Shown piece by piece: positions 36,200-44,410 of a stretch of DNA of 64,000 nt. A program made the translations under genes and the position numbers. Under the pieces are notes generated by a model that was given only the letters and a program-made list of their open reading frames with translations, ran no database searches and had not been told where the DNA came from. Positions within the stretch are counted from its first letter, which is position 1. The number at the start of each line of letters is the position of its first letter. This stretch comes from DUOA01 sp012839095 (GTDB taxonomy: Bacteria; Bacillota; Clostridia; Caldicoprobacterales; DTU083), in NCBI GenBank assembly GCA_050951505.1, contig JBMNJE010000011.1, positions 186,001 to 250,000 on the forward strand, written 5' to 3'.

Positions 36200-36790
36200 A
36201 TGCTGCTGTTTACTTTTGTTTATGAAGATAATCCCGGAGAAAGCCGGAACAATAGGATAGAAATTGATGAAGGTCTTTTCAAGAGAATTGCAGGGGATGA
36301 TATGACCGCCTTGGATGACTTGTATGGGATTACGGAAAGAACTATGTATGCATATACCCTTTCCCTTACAAAAGAGCATCAGCAAGCGCTTGATCTTATG
36401 CAGGAAACCTACGTCAAGGTGATTTCTGCGGCTCATTTGTATAAGCCAATGGGAAAGCCTCTGGCATGGATGTTTACAATTGCAAGAAATCTTTATTATA
36501 CAAAAGTTAGGAAGGATAAGAGAAGAATACTGGTTGAACCGCAGGAGGTATCGGATGACGTAAAATTCTCATATGTGACGGACCTTGACGATCGCATAGT
36601 CCTGGAAGGAGTGCTGGCGCTGCTGTCTGAAGAGGAAAGGGAAATAGTACTGCTTTATGCTGTGTCGGGCATGAAGCACAAGGAAATAGCGGAAAGCCTT
36701 GGGCTTAAACTTTCCACTACCTTATCCAAATACCATAGAGCCCTGAAAAAACTTAGAGATTACCTGATCGGAAGGGAGGCGAGGGCATGA
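36200..36790 (+). CDS. RNA polymerase sigma factor, ECF type
   Basis: A 196-aa two-domain sigma-70. Region 2 spans about residues 25-95 (LYGITERTMYAYTLSLTKEHQQALDLMQETYVK-type helices, then WMFTIARNLYYTKVRKDKR). Region 4 spans about 125-190 (LLSEEEREIVLLYAVSGMKHKEIAESLGL, then the recognition helix TTLSKYHRALKKLR). No sigma-1 or -3 region is present. ATG 36200 follows AAAGGAG at 8 nt. Its stop codon overlaps the ATG of the next gene (ATGA), the usual layout of a sigma factor and its anti-sigma partner. Confidence 0.88.
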   Translation: MLLFTFVYEDNPGESRNNRIEIDEGLFKRIAGDDMTALDDLYGITERTMYAYTLSLTKEHQQALDLMQETYVKVISAAHLYKPMGKPLAWMFTIARNLYYTKVRKDKRRILVEPQEVSDDVKFSYVTDLDDRIVLEGVLALLSEEEREIVLLYAVSGMKHKEIAESLGLKLSTTLSKYHRALKKLRDYLIGREARA

Positions 36791-37872
36791 GGGAAGAGAA
36801 GATACTGAACAGCTTGAAGAATTCAATTGAGCAGGCTCCTATAGATATACTTGATAAAATTAAGGCAGAACCCAGGATAAAGATGTTGAAACATGACGAT
36901 ATTACCAGACAGAACAATAGGAGTTATCCGTTTAGAAAACTTATGTCCTATGCCGTTGCCGCAGCTGTATTTGTAATTATGTTTTTCGGCTGGCAGTATC
37001 AAACCGGAATACCTGACAGCCGTGTCTATCTGGATGTAAATCCAAGCATTGAAATTGTATCCAACAGGCAGGATAAGGTTATAGGATTAAGTGCAGATAA
37101 CCAAGATGGTAAGAGGCTTATTGAGGACCTGATGTATAAAGGAAAGAACATATATCAGGTAACAGAAGAGATTCTGGACAGGATGATGAATGAACGCTAT
37201 CTGAGCAGGGAAAGAGAAATCCTTCTCCTATCAATTTATAACAAAAACCAGAATAAGGCTGAGCAGCAAAAGCAAATCTTGGATGAAAGAATCCACGAGC
37301 ATTTACAGGCAAAAGAACTGCAGCCTATAGTGCTCCTGCAGAAGCTGGATAATACTACAACCATTGAAAAGTATGCAAGGATGTATGGAATATCAGTAAG
37401 CAAAATGACCTTTATAAGGAATTTGATAATTCTTAATCCGGAGCTGCAACCGGAAGACCTCGCAGGCTTAAGCATTGAAGAACTGGTTAGATTAAGTCAG
37501 AGCATGGAGCTTGATTTGGAAAAGATTATAGAGTCTGCCGATATTGATAGAATCCGGACTCCATTACCTGAGCCGGATCCAGAAGAATCGCCGGATATTA
37601 CTTCGCCTAATCAGGAGGTCGATAATGGCGATGATGACCATGATGACGACGATGATGACAACGATGACCATGATGATGACGATTACGATTTTATTTCTTC
37701 AGAGAAGGCAAGGTCGATTGCCCTATCAGTCGCCGACGGAACCATAACTGATTTTGAGTTTGATGATGATGATTTGGAATATGTAGTAGAAATTGAAGTG
37801 GAAGATTTGGAGTATGAAATAACCATAGATGCAAGAACAGGCGAGATTATAGAGATAGAAATAGATGACTGA
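36787..37872 (+). CDS. Membrane anti-sigma factor, RsgI-like, with Asp-rich linker and PepSY domain
   Basis: A predicted single-pass protein. The cytoplasmic N-terminus (residues 1-50) presumably binds the sigma factor, and the membrane helix is at about 51-69. An extracytoplasmic RsgI-type domain begins with DVNPSIE at 83-89. In characterised RsgI proteins this motif autocleaves between Asn and Pro as part of signalling. Residues ~90-255 are helical. An almost pure Asp/His tract (278-301) leads to a C-terminal PepSY-like domain (303-361) that ends TIDARTGEIIEIEID. It is coupled to the sigma gene by ATGA overlap. The signal is unknown; the acidic region suggests cation binding (inference). 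Confidence 0.82.
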   Translation: MREEKILNSLKNSIEQAPIDILDKIKAEPRIKMLKHDDITRQNNRSYPFRKLMSYAVAAAVFVIMFFGWQYQTGIPDSRVYLDVNPSIEIVSNRQDKVIGLSADNQDGKRLIEDLMYKGKNIYQVTEEILDRMMNERYLSREREILLLSIYNKNQNKAEQQKQILDERIHEHLQAKELQPIVLLQKLDNTTTIEKYARMYGISVSKMTFIRNLIILNPELQPEDLAGLSIEELVRLSQSMELDLEKIIESADIDRIRTPLPEPDPEESPDITSPNQEVDNGDDDHDDDDDDNDDHDDDDYDFISSEKARSIALSVADGTITDFEFDDDDLEYVVEIEVEDLEYEITIDARTGEIIEIEIDD

Positions 37873-37888
37873 AAATTTCTTTAAAAAG

Positions 37889-37925
37889 CATGCAATAAAA
37901 ATGCAGCCTCGTGAGTTATCGTTAT
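37889..37925 (+). promoter_or_regulatory. Second copy of the leader motif
   Basis: GCATGCAATAAA, 20 nt, CGTTATA, 25 bases before the start codon of the exported RsgI-like gene. It matches the motif at 36149-36178 except for spacing. Confidence 0.45.
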
Positions 37926-37950
37926 AGAATGGACAAGGAGGAGTTTATAA

Positions 37951-39348
37951 ATGAGATTCAAGAAAGCTTTTTATGTACTACCAATTATTATATTAGCAGT
38001 TGCTGTCGTGGGAGTAGCTTTAACCAGGCCGGCTAACTCGCTGACCATGGATGTCAATCCAAGCATCGAGATTATAACCAATCGGCTGGATAGAGTTGTG
38101 GAGATAAAACCGTTAAACAATGATGCCAGGGATTTACTCGAAGACTTTGATCCCGGAAACAGGAATCTGGAAAGCACAGTAAACGATCTTGTGGATCTGT
38201 TAATCCTGACAGGGCATATAAGAGGCGGCGAAGATAATATTGTCATGATAACGGTTAAGGATGATTCTGTTGACAGCAGACTGGTGAATAAGGTTAATCA
38301 GGCAATACAGGCCATGCTTGAAAATAAGCAGATTGAAGCTACAATACTAAACCAGGCAATAGCAAGCAGCGACAGGGACGCGAATCAGACCGGTGTACAG
38401 CTGGCAGCTAAACGAATTCAAGAGATGGATGAGCGTCTGACTGCAGAAGAGATTGAATCAATGACAGTAAAGGAATTGATCCAGTACAGCAATAAGAACA
38501 ATATAGCAATTGAAAGCCTTTTCAGGGTTGTAGCCGGAAATATCAATGAGAGTACAAGTTCAGGAGCAGTGATTTCCAGGGAAAAGGCAAAAGAAATAGC
38601 TCTTGCGCAGGTAAACGGCGAAATAATAAAGATTGAACTCGATGATTTACATGATGATGATGACCCGGAGTATGAAATAAAGATATTAGCAGATGGGGTA
38701 ATATATGAGATAGAGATAGATGCCTATACCGGCCGGGTCGTAAAATTTGAGCGGGATGATGACGATGATTCAGAACCGGGCAGGAAAAACAATAATCTGA
38801 TAACAGAAGAAGAGGCTTCCAGGATAGCGCTGGAGCTTGCAGACGGCGAGATTGTAAAGCTTAAATTGGATGATGACGATGATGACGACGATGATCCGGA
38901 GTACGAGATAAAAGTAAATAAGGACGGTGTCATCTATGAAATCAAGATCGATGCAAGAACCGGGGAAGTGGAAGAGTTCGAAATTGATGACGATGATGAT
39001 GATTACAGGAGCACCTCTGCTCAAAAACAGCAATCTAAATCAGAGACTGATAAAACACAGCAGCCGGTTCAGACCCATAAGCCGGAGCAGACACAGCAAC
39101 CGGCTTCTACCCAGCAGCCAAAGCAAACCCAGCAGCCTAAGTCACATCATGCTTCAAGAGAAAGAATATCAGCAGATGAAGCAAAAGCAATAGCTCTTGA
39201 GCTTACCGGCGGGGGACGCATAACTGATTTTGAATTGGATGATGATGAATACGAGATAGAGATAAGAGCAAACGGCAAGGAATATGAAATTGAAATTGAT
39301 GCCTATACCGGCAAGGTTCTGGACTTTGATGTAGAAGATGATGACTAA
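37951..39348 (+). CDS. Exported RsgI-like protein with three Asp-rich PepSY domains
   Basis: A 465-aa protein with a membrane anchor or uncleaved signal at residues 7-24 and only about six cytoplasmic residues, so it has no sigma-binding domain. DVNPSIE at 34-40 and the ~170 residues after it mirror the extracytoplasmic part of the upstream anti-sigma factor. Three PepSY-like units follow (about 207-270, 283-347 and 405-463). Each has the pattern YEIEIDAYTG or YEIKIDARTG and is flanked by runs of 4-9 Asp residues. A Gln/Thr/Pro/Lys-rich linker (353-402) separates the last unit. AAGGAGG precedes ATG 37951. Roles as signal-binding co-receptor or decoy are inference only. Confidence 0.8.
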   Translation: MRFKKAFYVLPIIILAVAVVGVALTRPANSLTMDVNPSIEIITNRLDRVVEIKPLNNDARDLLEDFDPGNRNLESTVNDLVDLLILTGHIRGGEDNIVMITVKDDSVDSRLVNKVNQAIQAMLENKQIEATILNQAIASSDRDANQTGVQLAAKRIQEMDERLTAEEIESMTVKELIQYSNKNNIAIESLFRVVAGNINESTSSGAVISREKAKEIALAQVNGEIIKIELDDLHDDDDPEYEIKILADGVIYEIEIDAYTGRVVKFERDDDDDSEPGRKNNNLITEEEASRIALELADGEIVKLKLDDDDDDDDDPEYEIKVNKDGVIYEIKIDARTGEVEEFEIDDDDDDYRSTSAQKQQSKSETDKTQQPVQTHKPEQTQQPASTQQPKQTQQPKSHHASRERISADEAKAIALELTGGGRITDFELDDDEYEIEIRANGKEYEIEIDAYTGKVLDFDVEDDD

Positions 39349-39360
39349 TTGATGAAAGAG

Positions 39361-39386
39361 AAGGGAGGATGAATTCCTCCCTTTTT
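39361..39386 (+). terminator. Intrinsic terminator of the sigma/RsgI-like module
   Basis: AAGGGAGGA pairs with TCCTCCCTT around a 5-nt loop, followed by TTTC, 12 bases after the stop codon. Confidence 0.88.
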
Positions 39387-39438
39387 CAATATTGTAATCT
39401 TCATCAGCTTTTTCTATACAAAAAGGGATATAGCTACC

Positions 39439-40677
39439 TTACCTCTTAATCAGCAAAACCGACAAGTCATTTACATTGGTACCGGTCGGGCCTGTAATAA
39501 TCAGCCCGTCACATGCCTTAAGTGCATTATAGGCATCGTTGTTTTCCAGAAATTCAAATATGGATACTCCTTTTTCATCAAGCAATTTACTGGTATTGTT
39601 ATCCACATAACCTCCGGCAGCATCGGTGGGCCCGTCGGTTCCGTCTGAGCCTATGGAGAAAACCGCAACATTATTTAATTCGGAGATTCCAAGTGCAGCT
39701 GACAGTGCCAGTTCCTGATTTCTTCCACCCTTGCCGGAGCCTTTCAGATGTACAACCGTTTCTCCGCCGGCAATAAAAGCCAGGGACTTATTTGAGCTGT
39801 TATGGTACTGGGCAATGGAAGCCAAAAAGCTTCCCGCTTCCCGGGCTTCACAGTTAAGGCTTGCAGTCAGCACTATTGGTTCATAGCCCAGTTCCCTGCA
39901 TGTCTTTTCTGCTGCTGCGCATAATTGTGTAACGCTTCCGGTAATTCTGGTTGTTACATTGGTAATTGTGTCAGGTGTTTCTATTTTTAACAGTCTTTCA
40001 ACTTCATCGGATACCTTGATTTTATATCTGTCTATTATTTCAAGGGCCTGCTCACAAGTGGAGTCATCCGGATAGGCTGGACCTGAGGCTATCATATCCA
40101 GGGGATCGCCGATTATATCAGATAATACGACTGAAAACACCTCGGCTGGTTCGCACAGTTTGGCGAACTTGCCTCCTTTAACAGCTGACAAACGTTTGCG
40201 TATGGTGTTAATTTCCACAATATCGGCACCTGATGCAAGAAGCTGTTTAGTTACATCTTCCAGAGTCTCTTTGGAAACAAGAGGTTTCTCAAACAGGGCC
40301 GAACCGCCTCCGGATATCAAGAACAATACCTGGTCTTCCGGTGACAAGCCTGAAACGATGTTTATCACCTGTTCAGTAGCTGCAAAGGAATTATCATCCG
40401 GGATTGGGTGACCGGCTTCGTAGATACGGATATTGGGCAAATGACCCATTGAATGATCGTACTTTGTTATTACAATGCCATCATCCAGTTTGTCGCCCAG
40501 AATATCACTTGCTGCCTTAGCCATTGACCAGGCAGCCTTGCCGATGGATATCAGAATTAACCTGCCGCCGGATAGCTTCAGATCCTGAAGTGCTTTTTTT
40601 ACAGCAGTATCGGGAAGTGCAGCTGTTATGGCTGAATCAATTATTCTTAACGCATCATTTTTTAGACTCAAGAACAT
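39439..40677 (-). CDS. Glycerate 2-kinase, class II (DUF4147/MOFRL)
   Basis: Phosphorylates D-glycerate to 2-phosphoglycerate, which enters glycolysis at enolase. The N-terminal domain has LILISIGKAAWSMAKAA, ITKYDHSMGHLPNIRIYEAGHPIPDD, FLISGGGSALFEKP and SAVKGGKFAKL. The C-terminal MOFRL domain has IAGGETVVHLKGSGKGGRNQELALSAAL and SIGSDGTDGPTDAAGG. ATG 40677 follows AAAGG and gives 412 aa, the family length; an open frame continues to 40728. It lies downstream of a GntP permease gene on the same strand, separated from it by a terminator. Confidence 0.9.
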   Translation of the reverse strand: MFLSLKNDALRIIDSAITAALPDTAVKKALQDLKLSGGRLILISIGKAAWSMAKAASDILGDKLDDGIVITKYDHSMGHLPNIRIYEAGHPIPDDNSFAATEQVINIVSGLSPEDQVLFLISGGGSALFEKPLVSKETLEDVTKQLLASGADIVEINTIRKRLSAVKGGKFAKLCEPAEVFSVVLSDIIGDPLDMIASGPAYPDDSTCEQALEIIDRYKIKVSDEVERLLKIETPDTITNVTTRITGSVTQLCAAAEKTCRELGYEPIVLTASLNCEAREAGSFLASIAQYHNSSNKSLAFIAGGETVVHLKGSGKGGRNQELALSAALGISELNNVAVFSIGSDGTDGPTDAAGGYVDNNTSKLLDEKGVSIFEFLENNDAYNALKACDGLIITGPTGTNVNDLSVLLIKR

Positions 40678-40744
40678 CACACCTTTCTGCATTAATAGGA
40701 TTTCCCGGTTATTCTGTCTTAATTTCAAATAGCATCATTATTTT

Positions 40745-40780
40745 ACAAAAGCGCCAAAGTATATGCCTTGGCGCTTTTGT
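40745..40780 (-). terminator. Terminator between the gntP-type permease and glycerate kinase genes
   Basis: A perfect 13-bp stem (ACAAAAGCGCCAA with TTGGCGCTTTTGT). The A/T outer pairs give a U-rich end on either strand; on the minus strand it follows the permease gene by about 90 bases. Confidence 0.8.
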
Positions 40781-40871
40781 CCATTATAACAGATTATTTT
40801 AAAATCTTCTTATATTTTCTATCAGATTGTTATCATCAGCAGAATCGATCCTGATTCCAACCAATTCTGTA

Positions 40872-42242
40872 CTATCTGATAAAGAGATAGATTATATATA
40901 CATTGATTATTGATGCTATACCAGCTACAAGTGTACCCAGAGTCTGTGTCTTGTAACCGTCTTCAACTTTCATATTACCAAAATTGGTTACTACCCAGAA
41001 GTAACTGTCGTTTGCATGGGATACAGTCATAGCGCCGGCACCTATCGCAATAACAGTCAAGGCAATCAGAGCTGGCGAAGCCAGACCGATTGATGTAAGC
41101 ATAGGTGCTATAATTCCTGCAGTTGTAGTAATCGCAACTGTGGATGAACCCTGAGCTGTTTTTAGGATAGCAGACAAGAGGAAGGGGAACATCATGCCTA
41201 TGGCAGCAAGAACGGTTGAATTTTCCTTTATGAATTCTACCATGGAGGTGTTAGCGATTACATTGCCAAGAACTCCGCCTGCTGCTGTGATAAAGAGGAT
41301 AGGGCCTGCTATTTTCAGGGTTTCATTGGTAAGCTCGTAGAAGTCACCAGTACGTTTTTGGGCTACCAGAACGCCAAGAGCAAAGAGAACGCCTACAGCG
41401 ATAGCAATAATTGGGGTACCAAAGAAGGTAATTACGGGGACAGATAGCTTAGCCATGGCAAAGGCAGATGAGAGGCTCATCAGAAGAATGGGGACAACGA
41501 TAGGTGCAAAGGAAAGCCATGCGTTAGGCAGTTTGCCATAACTTGCTACCAGTTCCTCATATGTTTGAGTAATCTCAGCATCATTGTCTTCGCCTAACTC
41601 TTCTCTGTCTTTTACTCTCTTGCCGATTGATATTGCAAAGATATAGCTGGCAATGAGCGGCAGGATTGAAGCAAGTATACCAAACATTATTACCAACAGC
41701 AGATTTACGCCTTGTCCTGCTCCTTCATACAAGGTATTTGCTGCAGCAATGGGACCGGGAGTTGGTGGAATGAAACAGTGGGAAATATATAATCCCATGG
41801 AAAGAGCAACAGTGCTTGCTACAGACGATCTCATTGTACGCTTTACCATTGCTTTACGAATTGGATTGAGAATAACAAAACCGCTGTCACAGAATACGGG
41901 GATGGATACAATCCAGCCCATCAGCAGCATAGCCAGTTCGGGATTCTTCTTTCCGACCAGACGAACAACAGAATCTGCCATTTTCAGGGCTGCACCTGTT
42001 TTCTCCAATAGGGTACCGATCAAAGCGCCAAAGATTATTACAATACCGATACTTTTGAAGGTATTGCTGAAACCGGTTCCGATTACATTGGGGAGGTCGG
42101 CCAGCGGAATGCCTGCCACCAGTCCAAATAGCAGAGATACTGCCATGATGGACAGGAATGGGTGGATCTTTAGTTTGGAAATAGCATAAATCATGAGTGC
42201 AATGGCAATAACAAATGTGATAATGAGAGGAATACCAGACAT
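40872..42242 (-). CDS. GntP family proton symporter (gluconate or glycerate permease)
   Basis: A 456-aa importer with 12 or more hydrophobic segments. Family blocks are MAVSLLFGLVAGIPL, the MLLMGWIVSIPVFCDSGFVILNPI signature, SHCFIPPTPGPIAAANTLY, TAQGSSTVAITTTAGIIAP and SHANDSYFWVVTNFG. GntP members transport gluconate, glycerate or related sugar acids. The glycerate kinase gene next to it favours glycerate, an inference. AAGGAGG precedes the start. A 12-bp inverted repeat lies 25 bases upstream. Confidence 0.9.
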   Translation of the reverse strand: MSGIPLIITFVIAIALMIYAISKLKIHPFLSIMAVSLLFGLVAGIPLADLPNVIGTGFSNTFKSIGIVIIFGALIGTLLEKTGAALKMADSVVRLVGKKNPELAMLLMGWIVSIPVFCDSGFVILNPIRKAMVKRTMRSSVASTVALSMGLYISHCFIPPTPGPIAAANTLYEGAGQGVNLLLVIMFGILASILPLIASYIFAISIGKRVKDREELGEDNDAEITQTYEELVASYGKLPNAWLSFAPIVVPILLMSLSSAFAMAKLSVPVITFFGTPIIAIAVGVLFALGVLVAQKRTGDFYELTNETLKIAGPILFITAAGGVLGNVIANTSMVEFIKENSTVLAAIGMMFPFLLSAILKTAQGSSTVAITTTAGIIAPMLTSIGLASPALIALTVIAIGAGAMTVSHANDSYFWVVTNFGNMKVEDGYKTQTLGTLVAGIASIINVYIIYLFIR

Positions 42243-42266
42243 GAGAAAACCTCCTTGTATTTTTTG

Positions 42267-42295
42267 ATAATCATAACTATAAAAGTTATGATTAT
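42267..42295 (-). promoter_or_regulatory. Candidate operator upstream of the gntP-type gene
   Basis: ATAATCATAACT (42267-42278) is perfectly inverted as AGTTATGATTAT (42284-42295) around a 5-nt spacer. The position, 25-53 bases before the start codon, fits a repressor binding site. No regulator gene is adjacent. Confidence 0.55.
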
Positions 42296-42445
42296 GTATT
42301 AAGATATATTAAATATATCTCACAAATGTAAATGTGTCAATTAGTTTTGTGGCAGTAATATGTTGTTATTTGTAATTAAAAGGATGACAAACTATCAATA
42401 ATGCATAAAATAAGCAAGATACATATGTGACATATTTTTAACATT

Positions 42446-42474
42446 AAAAATGCCTTCCCTGTAGATGGGAAGGC
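42446..42474 (-). terminator. Intrinsic terminator of the upstream permease gene
   Basis: GCCTTCCC and GGGAAGGC around a 7-nt loop. On the minus strand they are followed by ATTTTTA. Confidence 0.88.
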
Positions 42475-42495
42475 TGATTCAATAGTATGTTTATG

Positions 42496-43911
42496 TTATA
42501 TAAGGAAAATAGCTACAATTGTAGTAGCAGCCAGACCTATTATAACGGGTTTCATATTTCTTCTCACCAGCTCAAAGGGGCTGACACCGCATATTGCTGC
42601 TGCGGGAATAACTGCCCAGGGAATAATGGTACCGCCTCCTACCCAAATGGCAGCTATCTGGCCTAAGGCAGTAAGCGTGGCCACCCCTCTTCCAATGGCT
42701 GTGGAGAATAATCTGGCTACGGAACCTGCAAGCGTAATTCCTGAAAAACCGGATCCGTCCAGGCCTGTAATTGCGCCGACTAACGTAGAAGTAATTGCAC
42801 CAATGGTGCTGTTTAACGGGACGGTATCAGCCAGCGCTATACCCAGGTCATTAACCAGACCATTTGAACCTGAAGGCAAAACCTCTCCGAAAAGGTGGGT
42901 AAATGCAGAATCACCCAGATAAAAGAATGCGGCTATGGGAATAACCGGGCCGAAAATTTCGAAACCGAACTTTAATCCTTCAATAAAGTTAGATGTAATC
43001 TTTTCCAGGCCTTTGCTTTTATATGCAAACATGGCTATTAGAATCAATATGAAAACAGAAGTGCCGCCAACCAGAGCGGTGGCATCTCCGCCTTGCAGTT
43101 TGAGCAGATACATGGCTGCCAGGTCTGCAGCAAACAGCACAGGGATCAGAATTGCGAACCCTCTTCTAACAGCCTTGGACAGGCCAACGCGATGGTTTTG
43201 ACTGTTCTCTGATTTGGAATCACTGTTTTCACCCTGATACAGCTTGGATTCCAGGGGAATTGTTCCTTCTTTCAAATCGCGTCTGAGATACAAAAATGCT
43301 GCTGTAGTTGTTACAACTCCCATAACTATAATAAGCGGTATACTGGCTGATATGACATCGCCTACCGGTATGCCGGCACCATCAGCTGTCAGCTTTGGAG
43401 CACCCTGTATAATAAAATCACCGGAAAGTGCAATGCCGTGACCAAACAAATTCATTGCCATGGCAGCTCCTATGGCCGGCAGCTTCACCCGCAGGGCAAC
43501 AGGCAGCAATACTGCACCCATCAGGGCAACGGCAGGTGACGGCCAGAAAAACCATGAAATGATCATCATTAGAATTCCGATTACCCAATAAGCCAATGAA
43601 GGCGACCGTATTAATTTGGTAAAGGGATATACCATTTCTTCATTTATTCCGGTTACAAGAATAACCTTGCTCATGCCGGTAATAACTGAGATAATCAGTA
43701 TGGTTCCCATTAGCTCGGATATGGCATAGATGAAGCTGTTGAAAATTCCCATGACAGGCAGATACAAAGAACCGGTTGCTATTAAACCGAGGGTAAAAAT
43801 ACCTGCAATGCTGACCAAACTGGTATCCCGCCGCATTATCATCGTAACTATGATTATCAGGATGAAGGCGAGATATACCCAATGGAGTGCTGTTAATTCA
43901 ATACCTAACAT
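42496..43911 (-). CDS. Multi-pass permease, predicted organic-anion or ion transporter
   Basis: About 12 hydrophobic segments over 471 aa, with a soluble loop at about residues 220-245. The repeated polar re-entrant-like segments (FFWPSPAVALMGAVLLPVALRV, PLNSTIGAITSTLVGAITGLDGSGFSG, GGGTIIPWAVIPAAAICGVSPFELVRRNMKP) recall the ion-transporter superfamily that includes GntP, CitMHS and NhaC. I do not securely recognise the family. ATG 43911 follows GGGAGGG; an open frame runs 20 codons further. It probably imports an acid related to the neighbouring glycerate/hydroxyacid genes (inference). Confidence 0.7.
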   Translation of the reverse strand: MLGIELTALHWVYLAFILIIIVTMIMRRDTSLVSIAGIFTLGLIATGSLYLPVMGIFNSFIYAISELMGTILIISVITGMSKVILVTGINEEMVYPFTKLIRSPSLAYWVIGILMMIISWFFWPSPAVALMGAVLLPVALRVKLPAIGAAMAMNLFGHGIALSGDFIIQGAPKLTADGAGIPVGDVISASIPLIIVMGVVTTTAAFLYLRRDLKEGTIPLESKLYQGENSDSKSENSQNHRVGLSKAVRRGFAILIPVLFAADLAAMYLLKLQGGDATALVGGTSVFILILIAMFAYKSKGLEKITSNFIEGLKFGFEIFGPVIPIAAFFYLGDSAFTHLFGEVLPSGSNGLVNDLGIALADTVPLNSTIGAITSTLVGAITGLDGSGFSGITLAGSVARLFSTAIGRGVATLTALGQIAAIWVGGGTIIPWAVIPAAAICGVSPFELVRRNMKPVIIGLAATTIVAIFLI

Positions 43912-44039
43912 ACGCTTTCTCCCTCCCATGAATTGATGCTTTGCTGTGAAACTATAATATAGAGTATGCAAGGTGAGGAAGGATGCTACTGAAATTGACA
44001 GACAGAAAATTCTTACTATTCAAATTGCAAAAAAAGCGG

Positions 44040-44068
44040 TTGACAATCTCCGCCTACTTGGCTATAAT
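44040..44068 (+). promoter_or_regulatory. Consensus promoter of tRNA-Leu
   Basis: Perfect TTGACA (44040-44045), 17 nt, perfect TATAAT (44063-44068). The tRNA starts 12 bases later. Confidence 0.92.
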
Positions 44069-44079
44069 TAGTTTTGCCT

Positions 44080-44166
44080 GCGGACATGGCGGAATTGGCA
44101 GACGCGCTAGATTCAGGTTCTAGTGAGCAATAGCTCATGGAGGTTCAAGTCCTCTTGTCCGCACCA
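44080..44166 (+). tRNA. tRNA-Leu (CAG anticodon)
   Basis: Acceptor GCGGACA pairs with TGTCCGC before encoded ACCA. The anticodon stem CTAGA/TCTAG encloses TTCAGGT, giving anticodon CAG. A long variable arm (GTGAGCAATAGCTCA region) and GGTTCAAGTCC T-arm fit a class II leucine tRNA of 87 nt. Confidence 0.95.
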
Positions 44167-44173
44167 AAAATAG

Positions 44174-44223
44174 ATCCGAACCAATCACGGCAGACTTCTG
44201 TCGAGGGTAGGTTCGGATTTTTT
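44174..44223 (+). terminator. Intrinsic terminator of tRNA-Leu
   Basis: ATCCGAACC (44174-44182) pairs with GGTTCGGAT (44210-44218), followed by TTTTT. Confidence 0.85.
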
Positions 44224-44280
44224 CTTGTCCTGCCCGGCTATTCATTTGTCCGTTTGTACGTCTGAGAAATCGCGCTTGTA

Positions 44281-44309
44281 TTGAGTTGTCCATAAAAACA
44301 ATCTATAAT
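44281..44309 (+). promoter_or_regulatory. Promoter of the hydroxyacid dehydrogenase operon
   Basis: TTGAGT (44281-44286), 17 nt, perfect TATAAT (44304-44309). Confidence 0.75.
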
Positions 44310-44410
44310 TGAACAGTAAGGATAATTCAATACGGACACAATGTATTCGTTGGCAAATTTTGAATGTGACCTGTTGGATGAAAGATTTTGAAGGAAGGAA
44401 GTAGAGTTTC

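Noticed and set aside
37622..37690. Simple GAT/GAC repeat as a microsatellite
   Set aside because: The codons alternate GAT and GAC irregularly and encode a conserved acidic linker, so selection on protein is the better explanation.
38724..39033. Ser-rich open frames on the minus strand
   Set aside because: They are antisense shadows of the Asp codon runs in the exported RsgI-like gene.
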